Positions 62,639-64,000 of a stretch of DNA of 64,000 bases are shown here, in pieces; the stretch's first letter is position 1, and each line of letters starts with the position of its first letter. Both the position numbers and the translations under genes were made by a program. The notes beneath the pieces are model-generated. The model searched no databases. It worked only from the letters and a program-made list of their open reading frames with translations, and had not been told where the DNA came from. Origin of the DNA: Bog-756 sp963734395 (GTDB lineage Bacteria; Actinomycetota; Acidimicrobiia; Acidimicrobiales; RAAP-2); assembly GCA_963734395.1 (NCBI GenBank), contig CAVTGY010000007.1, positions 744,001 to 808,000 of the forward strand, written 5' to 3'.

Positions 62639-63446
62639 CTAGGCGGGAGAGGACCACCCCCGCAGTGATGCCACTACCCCTCCATCCACCAGAAGATCGG
62701 TGCCAGTGATGAATCCGGCGTCGGGTCCGGCCAGCCAAGCCACCGCTTCGGCGATGTCCGTCGGTGTCCCGAGACGAGGAATCGGACTCCCCTTTCTCAA
62801 CTCTTTCATCAGCGGTGTGGCCTCATACTCCTGATGGCCCATGGGCGTGGCGATCATGCCCGGGCTGACCGAGACGATGCGGGCCCCCCGAGCACCCCAC
62901 GCCGGAGCGGCGGCCGCTATCCGCACGACCACCCCCCTCTTGGATACCGCGTAGGCGGTAGATGGGTCGACGTCGTCGGCCAGTCCCGTGGCGCCGACGA
63001 CATCGGCGGGGTGAGCCGCGGCGACGGCCCGGTCGATCTGGTCGTCGATGGGCCACAGGTGCCCGGCCATGCTGGCCACGAAGACCCCAACCGTGCCCAC
63101 CTCAGCCAAAGTCTCGAATGCGGCGACGAGGAACGCCGTTCCCTTGAGGTTCACCTCGAGTATCCGGTTTCCGGGGGCCATGGTGGGCGAGAGTCCGGCG
63201 GTGTGGACGAGGGTGGCTAAAGGGCCCTGTTCCGTTGCGAAGTCGGCTAGCCCGGAGACGGACGAACCGTCACTTACGTCGATCTCGTATCCGTGGGCGG
63301 CAAAACCCTCGTCTCGTAGCGTGGTCACCACCGAATGCAGGCGGGCGCTGTCGGCTTCGGCCAGGACGAGCTCGCCACCGGCTCCCAGGCGGCGCGGCAC
63401 AGGCCAGGCCGATTCCGCCGGTGCCGGTGACGACAACGACCGACAT
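62639..63446 (-). pseudogene. Short-chain dehydrogenase/reductase, N-terminal frameshift
   Basis: ATG 63446 overlaps the stop of the upstream amidohydrolase (TGATG) and encodes VVVVTGTGGIGLACA, the Rossmann glycine motif. One extra base near 63396 shifts the frame, and the rest continues RLGAGGELVLAEADSARLHS, VHTAGLSP, ASMAGHLW, Tyr-Lys in TAYAVSKRGVVVRIAAAAP and the C-terminal GFITGTDLLVDGGVV. Restored length is about 268 residues. It is probably a working NAD(P)-dependent dehydrogenase if the indel is an error. Confidence 0.82.
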
Positions 63447-64000
63447 CAGTCGACCAGAGCGGACAGATTCCCACCCATTACCTTGCGGATCTCCCCATCA
63501 CTCAGCTGATCGAGATGGTCAACATAGGTGAGTGGGTCCCGGAGGCCCTCGGGGTGGGGGTAGTCCGAGCCGAAGAGCAGGTGATCGATAGGCAGGAGAT
63601 CCGAGAGCGATCGTAAGTCGTCCTCCCAGAATGGGCTCAACCACACGTTGCGGCGCAGGCCTTCGAGAGGATCCTCGGTGAAGTTCTGAGGTGTCTTCTT
63701 GTACACCCCGGTGAGGGCCTCCATCAGGGGAGCAAGCCATTGGCTGCCGTTCTCGACCGACACGATGCGCAACTCGGGGAACCGGGCCAGGGTGCCGTGG
63801 CAGGCGAGCGCGGCCAGGCCGTCGGCGATAGGCGAATGAGCGGCGCTCCAGTACATTCGGAAGGTCGACGCGGCAAAGGGTCGAAACTCACCGGGACCCT
63901 CCCATTCGTTTGCCTGCCGGGAGTAGCCGCTATCCGATGCGTGCATCGTCACGACCACTCGTTCCGCTTGGACCCGCGCCCAGAACGAATCAAACTCAGG
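63446..64000 (-). CDS. Amidohydrolase family 2 protein, partial (5' end outside window)
   Basis: At least 184 C-terminal residues are seen; the frame is open at the right edge. Family features are VVVTMHASDSGYSRQANEWE, TLARFPELRIVSVENGSQWL, the late metal-binding region HLLFGSDYPHPEGLRDPLTY and the final VMGGNLSALVD. It is homologous to the amidohydrolase at 61304-62587 and co-translated with the SDR that follows. It is presumably a metal-dependent hydrolase or decarboxylase in the same pathway. Confidence 0.9.
   Translation of the reverse strand, partial: PEFDSFWARVQAERVVVTMHASDSGYSRQANEWEGPGEFRPFAASTFRMYWSAAHSPIADGLAALACHGTLARFPELRIVSVENGSQWLAPLMEALTGVYKKTPQNFTEDPLEGLRRNVWLSPFWEDDLRSLSDLLPIDHLLFGSDYPHPEGLRDPLTYVDHLDQLSDGEIRKVMGGNLSALVD

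Noticed and set aside
1..64000. CRISPR array or Cas genes
   Set aside because: No regularly spaced direct repeats of 25-40 bp with unique spacers and no Cas-like proteins were seen. The only tandem repeats are the coding repeats at 17507-18250.

Overview
This window is from a high-GC actinobacterium, most likely an acidophilic or soil member of the Acidimicrobiia. Three things suggest this: the base composition and strong GGAGG ribosome sites, several F420/FMN nitroreductase-like genes, and a secreted S53 peptidase ending in near-identical 42-residue repeats (core VASDGGVFSFGDA) of a kind I associate with Acidimicrobiia surface proteins. The assignment is an inference.

Layout. 1-10.1 kb is mobile-element rich: the tail of a tyrosine recombinase, a first IS110-type element (transposase at 1373-2476), small stress or detoxification enzymes, and two related IS110 elements in the same orientation around one membrane-protein gene. 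Their upstream non-coding ends share hairpins with compensatory changes, as expected for bridge RNAs. 10.3-15 kb carries an alpha/beta hydrolase fused to a class III cyclase, two VOC proteins (one broken), an AraC regulator and a flavodoxin-like protein. 15.3-18.3 kb is the S53 peptidase, whose ribosome site lies inside a perfect 9-bp hairpin. 18.4-24.8 kb is a MacAB-like export operon (lipoprotein, peptidoglycan-binding adaptor, ATPase, small membrane protein, FtsX-type permease) divergent from an OmpR-type two-component system. 25.2-26.9 kb holds an FMN riboswitch and an unusual riboflavin synthase-DHBP synthase fusion. 27.4-30.1 kb holds small secreted or unknown proteins, paired intergenic repeats and the 3' half of a tRNA-Gly, probably an attachment-site scar.

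30.5-33.2 kb is a four-gene operon (NTF2-like, SDR, nitroreductase-like, membrane protein) divergent from a MarR regulator. 33.4-38.5 kb has a secreted beta-helix protein and a divergent cyclic-di-GMP pair (EAL-GAF and GGDEF). 38.5-42.8 kb has a HAD phosphatase, a K+ channel with two NAD-binding domains, and glucose-6-phosphate dehydrogenase, the last two broken by many one-base frameshifts. 43-46.8 kb is sparse, with one SDR and several small or decayed genes.

46.6-64 kb looks like a catabolic island: acyl-CoA thioesterase, cytochrome P450, beta-propeller protein, two TetR regulators, a Liv-type ABC importer (binding protein, fused LivH-LivM, LivG, LivF), an acyl-CoA synthetase, two SDRs, an HSL-type esterase and two amidohydrolases. 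A plausible logic is uptake of a hydrophobic carboxylic acid or ester, oxidation, CoA activation and hydrolytic ring or side-chain cleavage. The substrate is unknown.

Caution: about a dozen otherwise conserved genes have single-base frameshifts, densest at 39.4-42.8 kb. Many are probably indel errors in the assembly rather than true pseudogenes. Those genes are typed 'pseudogene' here, with the likely intact product named.
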